Position numbers and translations under genes: made by a program. Positions 27,892 through 36,472 of a DNA stretch of 64,000 bases are shown piece by piece. Origin of the DNA: Nitrospira sp. Lineage in GTDB: Bacteria > Nitrospirota > Nitrospiria > Nitrospirales > Nitrospiraceae. Position 1 is the first letter of the stretch, and every line of letters begins with the position of its first letter. Location of the stretch: contig JAFEBH010000009.1 of the NCBI GenBank assembly GCA_018242765.1, forward strand, positions 358,281 to 422,280, given 5' to 3'. The notes below the pieces were generated by a model. It was given only the letters and a program-made list of their open reading frames with translations, was not told the DNA's origin and made no database searches.

Positions 27892-28665
27892 GTGAAGGCT
27901 GTCATTCTTGCTGGGGGAATGGGGACTCGACTTTCGGAGGAGACCTCTTTACGACCGAAGCCAATGGTTGAAATCGGTGGGAAGCCTATTCTATGGCACA
28001 TTATGAAGATTTATGCTGCTCATGGCATAAAGGAATTTATTATTGCTCTTGGTTACAAAGGGGAAATGATTAAAGAATATTTCCTGAACTTCTATGCTTT
28101 CAACAAAGATATTTCCGTCGACCTTGAAAGTGGGAAAACAACGATTCATGACGGGAAACAGCATGAGGATTGGAAGGTTCATCTCGTTGATACTGGCCTG
28201 CGCACACAGACGGGTGGGCGGCTCAAACAGTTAAAACGATGGATCGGGGACGACAAAACGTTTCTATTTACGTATGGAGATGGGGTTTCGGACGTCGACA
28301 TTCAGGCGACAGTCCGGTTTCATAAGTCGCACGGGAAGCTTGCCACAGTCACATCCGTTTTGCCGCCGGCCAGATTTGGTCGGTTGGTATTTGATCAGGA
28401 TCAGATCGTTGACTTTAGGGAAAAACCGCATGCTGAGGAAGGTTGGATCAATGGTGGGTTCTATGTTCTTCAGCGTGAGGCCATTGATTACATCCATGGT
28501 GATGAGATTGCGTGGGAGCGGGAACCGATCGAACAACTCACAAAGGATAATCAATTGATGGGGTACCGACATGACCGCTTCTGGTCCTGTATGGATACGC
28601 TACGTGAGAAAAACTATTTGGAGGAACTTTGGCAATCGTCACGAGCCCCGTGGAAGGTATGGTAG
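27892..28665 (+). CDS. rfbF: Glucose-1-phosphate cytidylyltransferase
   Basis: Makes CDP-glucose from CTP and glucose-1-phosphate, the entry to CDP-dideoxy and branched sugars. The nucleotidyltransferase loop reads LAGGMGTRLSEETSLRPKPM, with YGDGVSDVD as metal site and the CMDTLREKNYLEELW tail typical of RfbF. Full length at 257 residues. The usual partner, CDP-glucose 4,6-dehydratase (RfbG), is not the next gene. The next gene is a shorter NAD-dependent epimerase/dehydratase. First gene of the exopolysaccharide locus. Confidence 0.95.
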   Translation: MKAVILAGGMGTRLSEETSLRPKPMVEIGGKPILWHIMKIYAAHGIKEFIIALGYKGEMIKEYFLNFYAFNKDISVDLESGKTTIHDGKQHEDWKVHLVDTGLRTQTGGRLKQLKRWIGDDKTFLFTYGDGVSDVDIQATVRFHKSHGKLATVTSVLPPARFGRLVFDQDQIVDFREKPHAEEGWINGGFYVLQREAIDYIHGDEIAWEREPIEQLTKDNQLMGYRHDRFWSCMDTLREKNYLEELWQSSRAPWKVW

Positions 28666-28784
28666 GGTGCCTCTCTAGGTAGGTAAGGCTTGTGGTTTTT
28701 GAGTGATATTCCTCCGCTTGAGCCTGTATCACTAATGTCGGCGAGCCACCACATTCGGTAAATATCTAGCTTAAGGAAATGAAT

Positions 28785-29831
28785 ATGCGAATCCTGGTCA
28801 CTGGGAATATGGGATATGTTGGCCCGTTGGTGTTACGTCGGTTGCGAGAGTCGTATCCCGAGGCAATGTTGATCGGATACGATATTGGGTATTTTGCTCA
28901 TTGTTTGACTGGTTCATCGCGGCTCCCGGAAAGTCGAGCGGATGTGCAGTATTTCGGGGATATCCGGCAGGTGCCCGAAAAGATCCTTCAGGGGACTGAC
29001 GCGATTGTGCACCTCTGCGCGATCTCAAATGATCCGATGGGGGCCACTTTTGAAGACGTGACTCTTGATATCAACCATCGAGCAAGTATCGACCTGGCTG
29101 TCAAGGCAAAGCGAGCTGGTGTCAAGACCTTCGTGTTCGCATCGAGTTGCAGTGTCTATGGTTTTGCAGAGGGCGGTCCTCGTCGAGAGGAGGATGAGCT
29201 GAATCCTCTCACCGCGTACGCAAAGTCGAAAGTCAGTACTGAGCAGGATCTAGCGTCGCTGACCTCAGACTCATTTACGGCAACCTGCCTCCGGTTTGCG
29301 ACGGCATGCGGAATGAGCGATCGATTGCGGCTAGATCTTGTGTTGAATGATTTTGTGGCGAGTGCACTTGTGTCAAGGCGCATCAATATTCTCAGTGATG
29401 GGACGCCATGGCGGCCACTAATCCACGTGAAAGATATGGCGAGAGCCATCGATTGGGCGGTGCAGAGAGACCGTGGCGCTGGCGGCGCGTTTTTGACGAT
29501 CAATGTGGGAAGTGATGTCTGGAATTGCCAGGTAAAGGATTTGGCGATGGCCGTCACGCAACTTGTCCCCGATGTGGAAGTTTCTATTAATAGAGATGCG
29601 CAGCCTGATAAGCGATCCTATCGGGTTAATTTCGATAAATTCTCTAAGCTGGCACAGGGATTTCTTCCTGTCGTAGATCTGCAAAGTGCTGTACAGGATC
29701 TTCGTGATGGGCTCATGTCTATGCATTTTGCCGATTCTGAGTTTCGGAAGGGCGAGTTGATACGCTTAGTCACCCTAAGGCGATTGAGAGAGGGAGGGCA
29801 TTTGACGGACCAGCTTGCATGGAAAGCGTAG
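28785..29831 (+). CDS. NAD-dependent sugar epimerase/dehydratase
   Basis: An extended short-chain dehydrogenase of 348 residues. The Rossmann NAD motif is at the N-terminus (VTGNMGYVGPLV; GxxGxxG in the form GNMGYVG), and the catalytic residues are Ser in FASSCSVYG and YAKSK (Y-x3-K, about residue 145). The substrate region ends near LTDQLAWKA. The sugar nucleotide is not readable. Its place after RfbF suggests a CDP-sugar, but it lacks the long CDP-glucose dehydratase layout. ATG 28785 has AAGGA seven bases before it; ATG 28779 is too close. Confidence 0.88.
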   Translation: MRILVTGNMGYVGPLVLRRLRESYPEAMLIGYDIGYFAHCLTGSSRLPESRADVQYFGDIRQVPEKILQGTDAIVHLCAISNDPMGATFEDVTLDINHRASIDLAVKAKRAGVKTFVFASSCSVYGFAEGGPRREEDELNPLTAYAKSKVSTEQDLASLTSDSFTATCLRFATACGMSDRLRLDLVLNDFVASALVSRRINILSDGTPWRPLIHVKDMARAIDWAVQRDRGAGGAFLTINVGSDVWNCQVKDLAMAVTQLVPDVEVSINRDAQPDKRSYRVNFDKFSKLAQGFLPVVDLQSAVQDLRDGLMSMHFADSEFRKGELIRLVTLRRLREGGHLTDQLAWKA

Positions 29832-29888
29832 GTAGGACAGTGAGATGTCATTATGGTGAGATTCTTTGATAAGGAAGGAGATGTCGGC

Positions 29889-31124
29889 ATGAAGCCATCA
29901 GTGTGTCGCTCATGCGGAGCAGGTCTTGAACACACATTCATAGATCTGGGCATGTCTCCATTGGCAAATTCTTATATCAAACCAGGGCAAACGAATCGAA
30001 TGGAGCCTTTCTATCCCTTACATGTGTATGTCTGCGAGACATGCTTGCTGGTTCAGTTGGAACAGTTTTCGACCCCGCAGGATATTTTCTCAGACTATGC
30101 ATACTTCTCTTCATTCTCTGATTCATGGCTGGCTCATGCTCGGACCTATGTGGACATGATTGTCGATCGATTCAGATTTGATCGCAACTCGAGAGTTGTA
30201 GAGATCGCCAGTAACGATGGATATCTTCTTAAGAACTTTGTTGCGCGTGACATCCCTGTGCTCGGGGTAGAACCTGCGGCGAATGTGGCTGAGGTTGCAA
30301 GGGGAAAGGGGATCAACACCAAGGTGGCGTTTTTTGCTGAGAAGACGGCGCGTGATCTGGCTGAGGATGGATGGGCCGCTGATTTGATTATTGGAAACAA
30401 CGTGTTGGCTCATGTTCCAGATTTGAACGATTTCGTGAAGGGGTTGAAAGTTCTTCTAAAGCCGACAGGCCTTATTACCATGGAATTCCCTCACCTTCTT
30501 CAACTCGTGGAGCAGAATCAGTTTGATACGATCTATCATGAGCACTTTTCTTACTTTTCTTTCATCGCCGTTGAGAGGGTATTTGCCCGCCATGGAATGA
30601 AACTGTTTGATGTGGAGGAGTTGCCAACGCATGGGGGATCGCTGCGAATCTATGCCTGTCATGAGAGCGATACATCCAAGCCGATTGAGATGCGAGCAAA
30701 GGAACTGAAATCACGAGAAGAAGCGATAGGGTTTGGTAGTCTGAACCACTATCTTTCATTTGGTCCACACGTTGAGGCGACAAAGAGAAAACTGCTGTCT
30801 TTCCTCATTGCTGCTAAGCAAGAGGGGAAACGTGTCGTGGGCTATGGTGCTCCGGCAAAAGGCAATACGCTTCTGAACTATTGTGGTATTCGTGCGGACT
30901 TTATTGACTACACCGTTGATCGAAGCCCACATAAGCAGGGCCATTTTCTTCCCGGTGTGCATATTCCAATTTATGAGCCAGACCGGGTGCGTGCTACGCA
31001 GCCTGACTATCTCCTGATTTTGCCTTGGAATATTCGGGAGGAGGTTATGAAGCAAATGAGCTATATTCGTGAGTGGGGCGGACAATTTGTCGTTCCGATT
31101 CCTGAGGTGCGACTGTATCCATGA
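29889..31124 (+). CDS. Sugar C-methyltransferase (class I SAM-dependent)
   Basis: 411 residues in three parts. The N-terminal zinc-binding domain has two CxxC pairs (CRSCG, CETC). A SAM-binding Rossmann domain reads VVEIASNDGYLLKNFVARDI and LGVEPAANVAEVA. A C-terminal domain (VVGYGAPAKGNTLLNYCGI, about residues 310-335) completes the Methyltransf_13/11/14 plan of TylC3/NovU-type enzymes, which methylate carbon atoms of NDP-ketosugars. SD AAGGAGAT precedes ATG 29889. Its stop overlaps the rfbC ATG. It points to a branched, C-methylated sugar in the product. Confidence 0.9.
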   Translation: MKPSVCRSCGAGLEHTFIDLGMSPLANSYIKPGQTNRMEPFYPLHVYVCETCLLVQLEQFSTPQDIFSDYAYFSSFSDSWLAHARTYVDMIVDRFRFDRNSRVVEIASNDGYLLKNFVARDIPVLGVEPAANVAEVARGKGINTKVAFFAEKTARDLAEDGWAADLIIGNNVLAHVPDLNDFVKGLKVLLKPTGLITMEFPHLLQLVEQNQFDTIYHEHFSYFSFIAVERVFARHGMKLFDVEELPTHGGSLRIYACHESDTSKPIEMRAKELKSREEAIGFGSLNHYLSFGPHVEATKRKLLSFLIAAKQEGKRVVGYGAPAKGNTLLNYCGIRADFIDYTVDRSPHKQGHFLPGVHIPIYEPDRVRATQPDYLLILPWNIREEVMKQMSYIREWGGQFVVPIPEVRLYP

Positions 31125-31657
31125 TTTTTACTGAAGCTGCTCTCAAAGGCGCATTTGTCATTGATCCTGAACCTGTATCTGATGAGCGGGGAATGTTTGC
31201 AAGGGTCTGGTGCGAAAAAGAGCTTGAGATGTACGGACTTTCATCTAGGTGGGTTCAAGCGAGTATCTCCGTAAACCGTCGCAAGGGGACTCTACGGGGG
31301 ATGCACTACCAGGTTGCTCCAAATGAGGAAGTGAAGTTGGTTCGCTGTACTACAGGTGCGATTTTTGATGTCATTGTGGACTTGCGCCCGACATCACCGA
31401 CTTATGGGCAGCATGTCGGCCTGATTTTGACGGCGGATAGTCATCGGTCGCTGTATATTCCAAAACAATTTGCGCATGGATTTCTCACGCTCCAAGACAA
31501 TTCTGAAGTCTCCTATCACATGTCGGAGTTCTATGCACCTTCTTGCGCGCGTGGTATTCGGTGGGATGATCCCCAGTTGCATATTCAGTGGCCAGAACCC
31601 ATTGTGATTGTGTCAGAAAAGGATCAGCAGTGGCCACAGCTCAACTTGAACGGGTGA
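31121..31657 (+). CDS. rfbC: dTDP-4-dehydrorhamnose 3,5-epimerase-like protein
   Basis: A 178-residue RmlC-fold cupin. It has the catalytic His in KGTLRGMHYQVAP (about residue 66), FDVIVDLRPTSPTYGQH, and the second active region YIPKQFAHGFLTLQDNSEVSYH. Family enzymes epimerise C3 and/or C5 of 4-keto-6-deoxy sugars. With RfbF and a C-methyltransferase beside it, the real substrate may be a CDP- or dTDP-ketosugar other than the rhamnose precursor. Overlaps the methyltransferase by four bases and precedes a DUF4910 gene by six. Confidence 0.9.
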   Translation: MIFTEAALKGAFVIDPEPVSDERGMFARVWCEKELEMYGLSSRWVQASISVNRRKGTLRGMHYQVAPNEEVKLVRCTTGAIFDVIVDLRPTSPTYGQHVGLILTADSHRSLYIPKQFAHGFLTLQDNSEVSYHMSEFYAPSCARGIRWDDPQLHIQWPEPIVIVSEKDQQWPQLNLNG

Positions 31658-31663
31658 CCTGAC

Positions 31664-32956
31664 GTGGAAGCCGATCACTCTCTACTCAACTTGATAAAGG
31701 AACTCTACCCAATTTGCCGGAGTATTACTGGTGAAGGAGTTCGGGAGACTCTTCGGATAATCCAAAAACGTATTCCACTTGAGAAATATGAAGTTCCTAG
31801 CGGAACAAAGGTATTTGATTGGACGGTTCCTTTAGAGTGGAACGTGTCCGATGCCTACGTGATGGATCGAGCGGGGAAACGAGTTATCGATTTTCAATCG
31901 CATAATTTACACCTGATGAGTTACAGCGCGCCGGTTCGAAGAAGGATGAGTCTCGAAGAGTTGCGGCCGCATCTTTTTAGTTTGCCAGCTCATCCGGAAT
32001 GGATCCCATATCGAACGTCCTATTACAAAGAGAACTGGGGCTTTTGCATTCGGCACGCTGATTTTGAGCAGCTTTCTGATGAGGAGTATGAGGTCGTTAT
32101 TGACTCGACGCTTCAGGCTGGTTCGCTGACGTATGGCGAGTCTTATTTGCCGGGTGAAGTGTCTGACGAAGTTCTTGTGTCATGCCACGTCTGCCATCCG
32201 TCTCTGTGCAACGATAACCTTTCTGGTATCAGCGTGGCTGTGAGGCTAGCCGAAACCATGGCTGCTCGCTCAAGGAGGTATTCATATCGCTTTCTCTTTA
32301 TCCCAGGGACCATTGGATCAATTACATGGCTGGCTCAGAATGAACAGGTAGTGCCCCGCATTCGGCATGGGCTTGTTATCACTGGGGTGGGTGATGCGGG
32401 AAGTGTTACCTATAAGAAGAGCCGTCAAGATAATGCGGAGATCGACAGAGCGATGGCGCATGTACTAAGACATTCTGGGGAAGCTCATACTATTATTGAC
32501 TTTTTCCCGTACGGCTATGATGAGCGACAGTATTGCTCTCCAGGCTTTAACCTACCGGTCGGATGTTTTATGAGGACGCCACACGGCCAATATTCGGAGT
32601 ATCACTCGTCTGCGGATGATATGGATTTAATACGATCGGAATCCCTTGCTCAGTCCTATGTACATTGCCTAGAGGTCTTCGAGTTGCTGGAAGGGAATCG
32701 CGTGTATCTGAATCAGAGCCCGAAATGTGAACCGCAATTGGGACGGCGGGGGCTATATCGTGCCGTTGCGGGGCAGCAAGAAAACCAGTCCAGAGAGCTC
32801 GCGCTTCTCTGGGTATTGAATATGTCCGATGGACGGCACGCACTGCTCGATATTGCAGATCGGGCAGATCTTCCATTCGGCCAGATTCAGTCCGCGGCTG
32901 AAGCATTGGTAGAGGCTGGACTCTTGAAGGAGCATCGGAGGCCGGAAAACGCCTAA
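31664..32956 (+). CDS. DUF4910 family aminopeptidase-like protein with winged-helix tail
   Basis: 430 residues, GTG start. The core is a zinc aminopeptidase-like fold with an inserted domain: LVSCHVCHPSLCNDNLSGIS (about 168-187) gives the His/Asp metal ligands and YHSSADDMDL (about 310) a second site. The last 70 residues (LALLWVLNMSDGRHALLDIA, AEALVEAGLLKEH) form a winged helix. Family members recur in polysaccharide and sugar-nucleotide clusters, but no reaction is established. It may deacylate or cleave an amide on a sugar. The role is inferred from context only. Confidence 0.85.
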   Translation: MEADHSLLNLIKELYPICRSITGEGVRETLRIIQKRIPLEKYEVPSGTKVFDWTVPLEWNVSDAYVMDRAGKRVIDFQSHNLHLMSYSAPVRRRMSLEELRPHLFSLPAHPEWIPYRTSYYKENWGFCIRHADFEQLSDEEYEVVIDSTLQAGSLTYGESYLPGEVSDEVLVSCHVCHPSLCNDNLSGISVAVRLAETMAARSRRYSYRFLFIPGTIGSITWLAQNEQVVPRIRHGLVITGVGDAGSVTYKKSRQDNAEIDRAMAHVLRHSGEAHTIIDFFPYGYDERQYCSPGFNLPVGCFMRTPHGQYSEYHSSADDMDLIRSESLAQSYVHCLEVFELLEGNRVYLNQSPKCEPQLGRRGLYRAVAGQQENQSRELALLWVLNMSDGRHALLDIADRADLPFGQIQSAAEALVEAGLLKEHRRPENA

Positions 32957-32969
32957 GGGAGAAGCGACC

Positions 32970-33893
32970 ATGAACACAGTCTATTACGACCCTCCATTTT
33001 CGGATGAGCGACGCCGTGAGGAGCTCTATGACGGTCAACTTCTTGTGTATTCTCCGCGTAAGAGTACTCTCGCGTTTATCGAATTTGCCAAGAAATTGAT
33101 TGGGGAGGCGTTCGCTCCGTATGACCCAGAGACAGCTCAGTCGTATTTATCCGTTGAGCAGTATGCCGACATTCTTGTAAAGCTGAAACCAAACTTTATC
33201 CATCATCCTGAATCCAAGGCGCTGATGCGCAATATTTTCGAAGAGATGGGCTGTGATCTAGGGAAGACATACTTTGATGTTCCGAAGATGCGAAGCTCGA
33301 CCAGTGATAACTATCTCACAACCGGCATTGCGTATGCGTGGCACCCTCATCGAGACACCTGGTACTCTGCCCCACCATGCCAGGTCAATTGGTGGATTCC
33401 TATCTATGATATTCAGTCGAGCAATGCGATGGCGTTTCATCCACAGTATTGGAATGCGCCTGTGAAAAACAGTTCCAAAGGATATAACTATTACGTATGG
33501 AATCAACAAAATCGAGGGGCGCACGTCGCCAAATTCTTGAAAGAGGACCCTCGGCCTCTCCCAAAGCCAACTGAACCACTTGCGCTGGACCCGCAGGTTC
33601 GGTTGATCGTGCCAGCTGGAGGTATTATTCTATTCTCGGCAGCACAGATGCACTCCAGTGTTCCCAATACCTCCGGAAAGACCAGGTTTAGCATAGATTT
33701 TCGCGTAGTTAACCTTGATGATGTGGCACACAAAAAAGGCGCTCCTCTGGTCGATGAGGAGTGTACCGGGACCACGATGAGGGACTATTTGCGGGCGACC
33801 GATTTGGCTCACATCCCTGATGAACTCGTGGCGCTCTACGATGATGAAACGACCAGGGAAGGGAAACTTCTCTACACGGTCGAGGAGAAGTAA
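32970..33893 (+). CDS. Putative Fe(II)/2-oxoglutarate-type oxygenase
   Basis: 307 residues. The pattern AWHPHRDTWYS (about 127-137) supplies H-x-D. A later MHSSVPNTSGKTRFSIDFRV (about 227-246) supplies the distal His and an Arg that normally holds 2-oxoglutarate. That is the phytanoyl-CoA hydroxylase-like facial triad. Between them lies CQVNWWIPIYDIQSSNAMAF, the usual core strand. No substrate can be assigned. In this operon it could hydroxylate a sugar or an amino-acid substituent. It lies 13 bases after the DUF4910 gene. Confidence 0.7.
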   Translation: MNTVYYDPPFSDERRREELYDGQLLVYSPRKSTLAFIEFAKKLIGEAFAPYDPETAQSYLSVEQYADILVKLKPNFIHHPESKALMRNIFEEMGCDLGKTYFDVPKMRSSTSDNYLTTGIAYAWHPHRDTWYSAPPCQVNWWIPIYDIQSSNAMAFHPQYWNAPVKNSSKGYNYYVWNQQNRGAHVAKFLKEDPRPLPKPTEPLALDPQVRLIVPAGGIILFSAAQMHSSVPNTSGKTRFSIDFRVVNLDDVAHKKGAPLVDEECTGTTMRDYLRATDLAHIPDELVALYDDETTREGKLLYTVEEK

Positions 33894-34405
33894 GTTTGCT
33901 GATGCCGAATCGCATTAACCTAACCCGATAGGTGGATTGAACGTACTCGTTCGCGACCGATAAAATCGGCTTCATTAATTTTGGAGATATTTTGTTTGGC
34001 CTGAACGAATGGTTTGCTAAATTGCTTTTCCCATTTAATATGGCCAAAGTGCACATGTTCCACTAGTGCGTTCACCTGTGTGTGGCACCGAGACGATGGA
34101 CATGGCTGATGTTGAGGGGCCCGTGCTAGTCATTTAAAAACTGAACGTCAATCAGTTGTTTGAAAACCTCTTGTCTCAATTTTTGCGTGAAGAAACGAGA
34201 GATGCGGGGGTGGCCAGAAGTCGGAGAATTGACCAGGTAAGAGCCTGTTGGGCCAAGTTCCGTATGGGTGCTGCGCGCCGTGGCCGATGGCGAAGGAGTG
34301 ATGTTCTGGACCAGCCTTTTCATTGTTGCAGGGACGACTAGAGCTTACTTCAGAGAATGAGATCTGTTTCTTGGGTTGAGGGTACGGTACTGTGGAAGAC
34401 GAGCT
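33894..34405. other. Noncoding gap within the exopolysaccharide locus
   Basis: About 510 bases, AT-richer than its neighbours, with no supportable gene on either strand. A short CCGAT-AAA-ATCGG hairpin (33957-33969) followed by a T-rich stretch could be a weak terminator of the sugar-enzyme operon. The rest may hold a promoter for the aminotransferase and export genes, but no boxes are clear. Confidence 0.4.
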
Positions 34406-35713
34406 ATGAATTTTGATAAGTCGAAGGCATTACAAGGACGGGCTCATGCCCTCATTCCAGGGGGGTGTCACACATATGCGAGAGGTGATGACCAGTACCC
34501 TGAGCTGTCCCCAGGTTTCCTTATCAAAGGGCGCGGATGTCATGTCTGGGATGCCGACGGAAATGAGTTTATCGAATACAACATGGGGCTTCGATCGGTG
34601 ACGTTGGGATACGCAGACGAGCGCATCTTAGGTGTTGCCCGCCAGCACATGTTGGAAGGCGGTAGCTTTACGAGGCCTTCGCCGATAGAAGTCGAATGTG
34701 CGGAGGAAATGCTGAGTCTTATAGAAGGGGCCGAGATGGTGAAGTTCGGGAAAAACGGCTCTGATGTGACAAGCGCTGCCATACGGCTTTCCCGGGCGTA
34801 CACGGGGAGAGACCGGGTCGCTGTTTGTGCCGATCACCCTTTTTTTTCAGGGGACGATTGGTTTATTGGGTCTACCCCGCTTTCTGCCGGTGTTCCGAAG
34901 GCTGTGCAAGAACTCACGCTCAAGTTCACATATAACTCTATCGAAAGCATCCAGGCGCTTTTCCAGCAGTACCCCGGCCAAATTGCTTGTCTCATTATGG
35001 AGCCGGAAAAAGAGACCGCGCCAAGCAATGACTTTCTTCGGAAGGTGCAGGAGCTTTGTGGAAAGAATGGTTCTGTCTTTATCCTCGACGAAATGATTTG
35101 TGGGTTTCGATGGCACCGTGGCGGTGGGCAACGGTATCACAAGATTGTCCCTGACTTGTCGACATTTGGGAAAGCATTGGCTAACGGCTTCTCGGTTTCC
35201 GCACTAGTTGGAAAGAGAGAGATCATGAAGCTTGGTGGACTCGAGCACGGGCATGAGCGGGTGTTTTTGCTCTCATTGACGCATGGTGCTGAATCGCATG
35301 GTTTGGCGGCGGCCAGGGAGGTCATTCGGATCTATAAACAGGAACCCGTGATCGAAATGATGTGGCGGGCCGGTGAGAGGCTAGAAAGAGGGGTTCGGCA
35401 GTCGATCGGCGAACATCACCTGCAAGAACATTTCAAGGTGTTAGGAAAGCCATGTTGTCAGGTCTATGCGACTCTGGACGGGGAGAAGAATCCATCTCAA
35501 GCTTTTAGAACTCTTTTTCTTCAGGAAACGATCAAGAGAGGGATCCTCGCACCCTCGTTTGTTGTGAGCAGTAGTCACAAGGATACTGATATTGACAAGA
35601 CGATCGAGGGAATTCATGAAGCGTTACAGGTCTACCGAAAAGCACTAGCTGAGGGGATCGAGAAGTATCTTGTTGGTCGTCCAGTAAAACCCGTGTTTCG
35701 TCGCTATGTGTAA
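34406..35713 (+). CDS. Class III (GSA-type) aminotransferase
   Basis: 435 residues from ATG 34406. A PLP fold-type I enzyme related to glutamate-1-semialdehyde aminomutase (HemL). GGCHTYARGDDQYPELSPGF is at the N-terminus, MVKFGKNGSDVTSAAIRLSR is the phosphate-binding part, FILDEMICGFR the Asp that holds PLP, and STFGKALANGFS the Schiff-base Lys (about 255). It is unlikely to be the haem enzyme, because the gene lies in a sugar locus, so it probably transaminates a sugar or an amino-acid-like precursor. Unusual because sugar aminotransferases are normally DegT/ArnB type. Confidence 0.88.
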   Translation: MNFDKSKALQGRAHALIPGGCHTYARGDDQYPELSPGFLIKGRGCHVWDADGNEFIEYNMGLRSVTLGYADERILGVARQHMLEGGSFTRPSPIEVECAEEMLSLIEGAEMVKFGKNGSDVTSAAIRLSRAYTGRDRVAVCADHPFFSGDDWFIGSTPLSAGVPKAVQELTLKFTYNSIESIQALFQQYPGQIACLIMEPEKETAPSNDFLRKVQELCGKNGSVFILDEMICGFRWHRGGGQRYHKIVPDLSTFGKALANGFSVSALVGKREIMKLGGLEHGHERVFLLSLTHGAESHGLAAAREVIRIYKQEPVIEMMWRAGERLERGVRQSIGEHHLQEHFKVLGKPCCQVYATLDGEKNPSQAFRTLFLQETIKRGILAPSFVVSSSHKDTDIDKTIEGIHEALQVYRKALAEGIEKYLVGRPVKPVFRRYV

Positions 35714-35740
35714 CATGCATGAGTCAGGAGGACCAGGGTT

Positions 35741-36457
35741 ATGAGACATGCCTTGTGGTATGTGATTATGTCTGTGGCGTTGGTACTCACCTCGGGCACC
35801 GCATTCAGTGAATCAGGTTCGGTCAAACCTGAGGCCGGTAAAATGCCAACCGATGTTCCTCTATTACCTGGAGCCACAGGGCAGGCCGAGAAAACAACGA
35901 GTCAGGTGATGACAGATAAGCTGTCGAATGCGGTAGGTACAGAATACGTCATCGGGGCGGAAGATGTGTTGGATATTACAGTCTGGCGGAATGTCGATTT
36001 ATCGCGGCAAGTACAAGTGCGCCCGGATGGACGGATTTCAATGCCAATTATTCGTGATGTCGTGGCGGTAGGAAAAACTCCAACAAAATTGGCTGAGGAA
36101 ATGACGAACAAGCTGAAGGAGTACGTCCAAAATCCGGTTGTTGCGGTGACGTTGAAGGAAGTCAATAGCTCCAATATTTTTCTTCTGGGCGAAATTGCCC
36201 ATCCTGGGAAGTATCCGCTCAAGAGCAAGACGACGCTCTTGCAGGGAATTACGATGGCAGGGGGGTTTAAGGAAACCGCAGCGAGAAATCAGATCGTCAT
36301 TTTTCGGTTTACTGAAACGGCTCCAGGTATGAAGCGATTTACGGCGAGCTACGATGATATTGTGCTCCGTAGTGGGATTAGCGACAATTTTGAACTGAAG
36401 CCTGGCGATACCCTTGTTGTTCCCAGTGAGTCGATGGTGGTGTTCCCTGGTCGATAA
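35741..36457 (+). CDS. Polysaccharide export protein, Wza/SLBB type (first copy)
   Basis: 238 residues with a signal peptide (VIMSVALVLTSGTAFS) and a Pro/Gly-rich linker. The Poly_export domain follows (YVIGAEDVLDITVWRNVDLS ... VRPDGRISMPIIRDV, about 67-150) and one SLBB domain (SNIFLLGEIAHPGKYPLKSK, about 146-170). It forms part of the periplasmic/outer-membrane conduit for the glycan. It lacks a lipobox Cys, unlike Wza. A second gene of the same plan follows 15 bases later. Confidence 0.92.
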   Translation: MRHALWYVIMSVALVLTSGTAFSESGSVKPEAGKMPTDVPLLPGATGQAEKTTSQVMTDKLSNAVGTEYVIGAEDVLDITVWRNVDLSRQVQVRPDGRISMPIIRDVVAVGKTPTKLAEEMTNKLKEYVQNPVVAVTLKEVNSSNIFLLGEIAHPGKYPLKSKTTLLQGITMAGGFKETAARNQIVIFRFTETAPGMKRFTASYDDIVLRSGISDNFELKPGDTLVVPSESMVVFPGR

Positions 36458-36472
36458 GGACTACCAGAAAGG

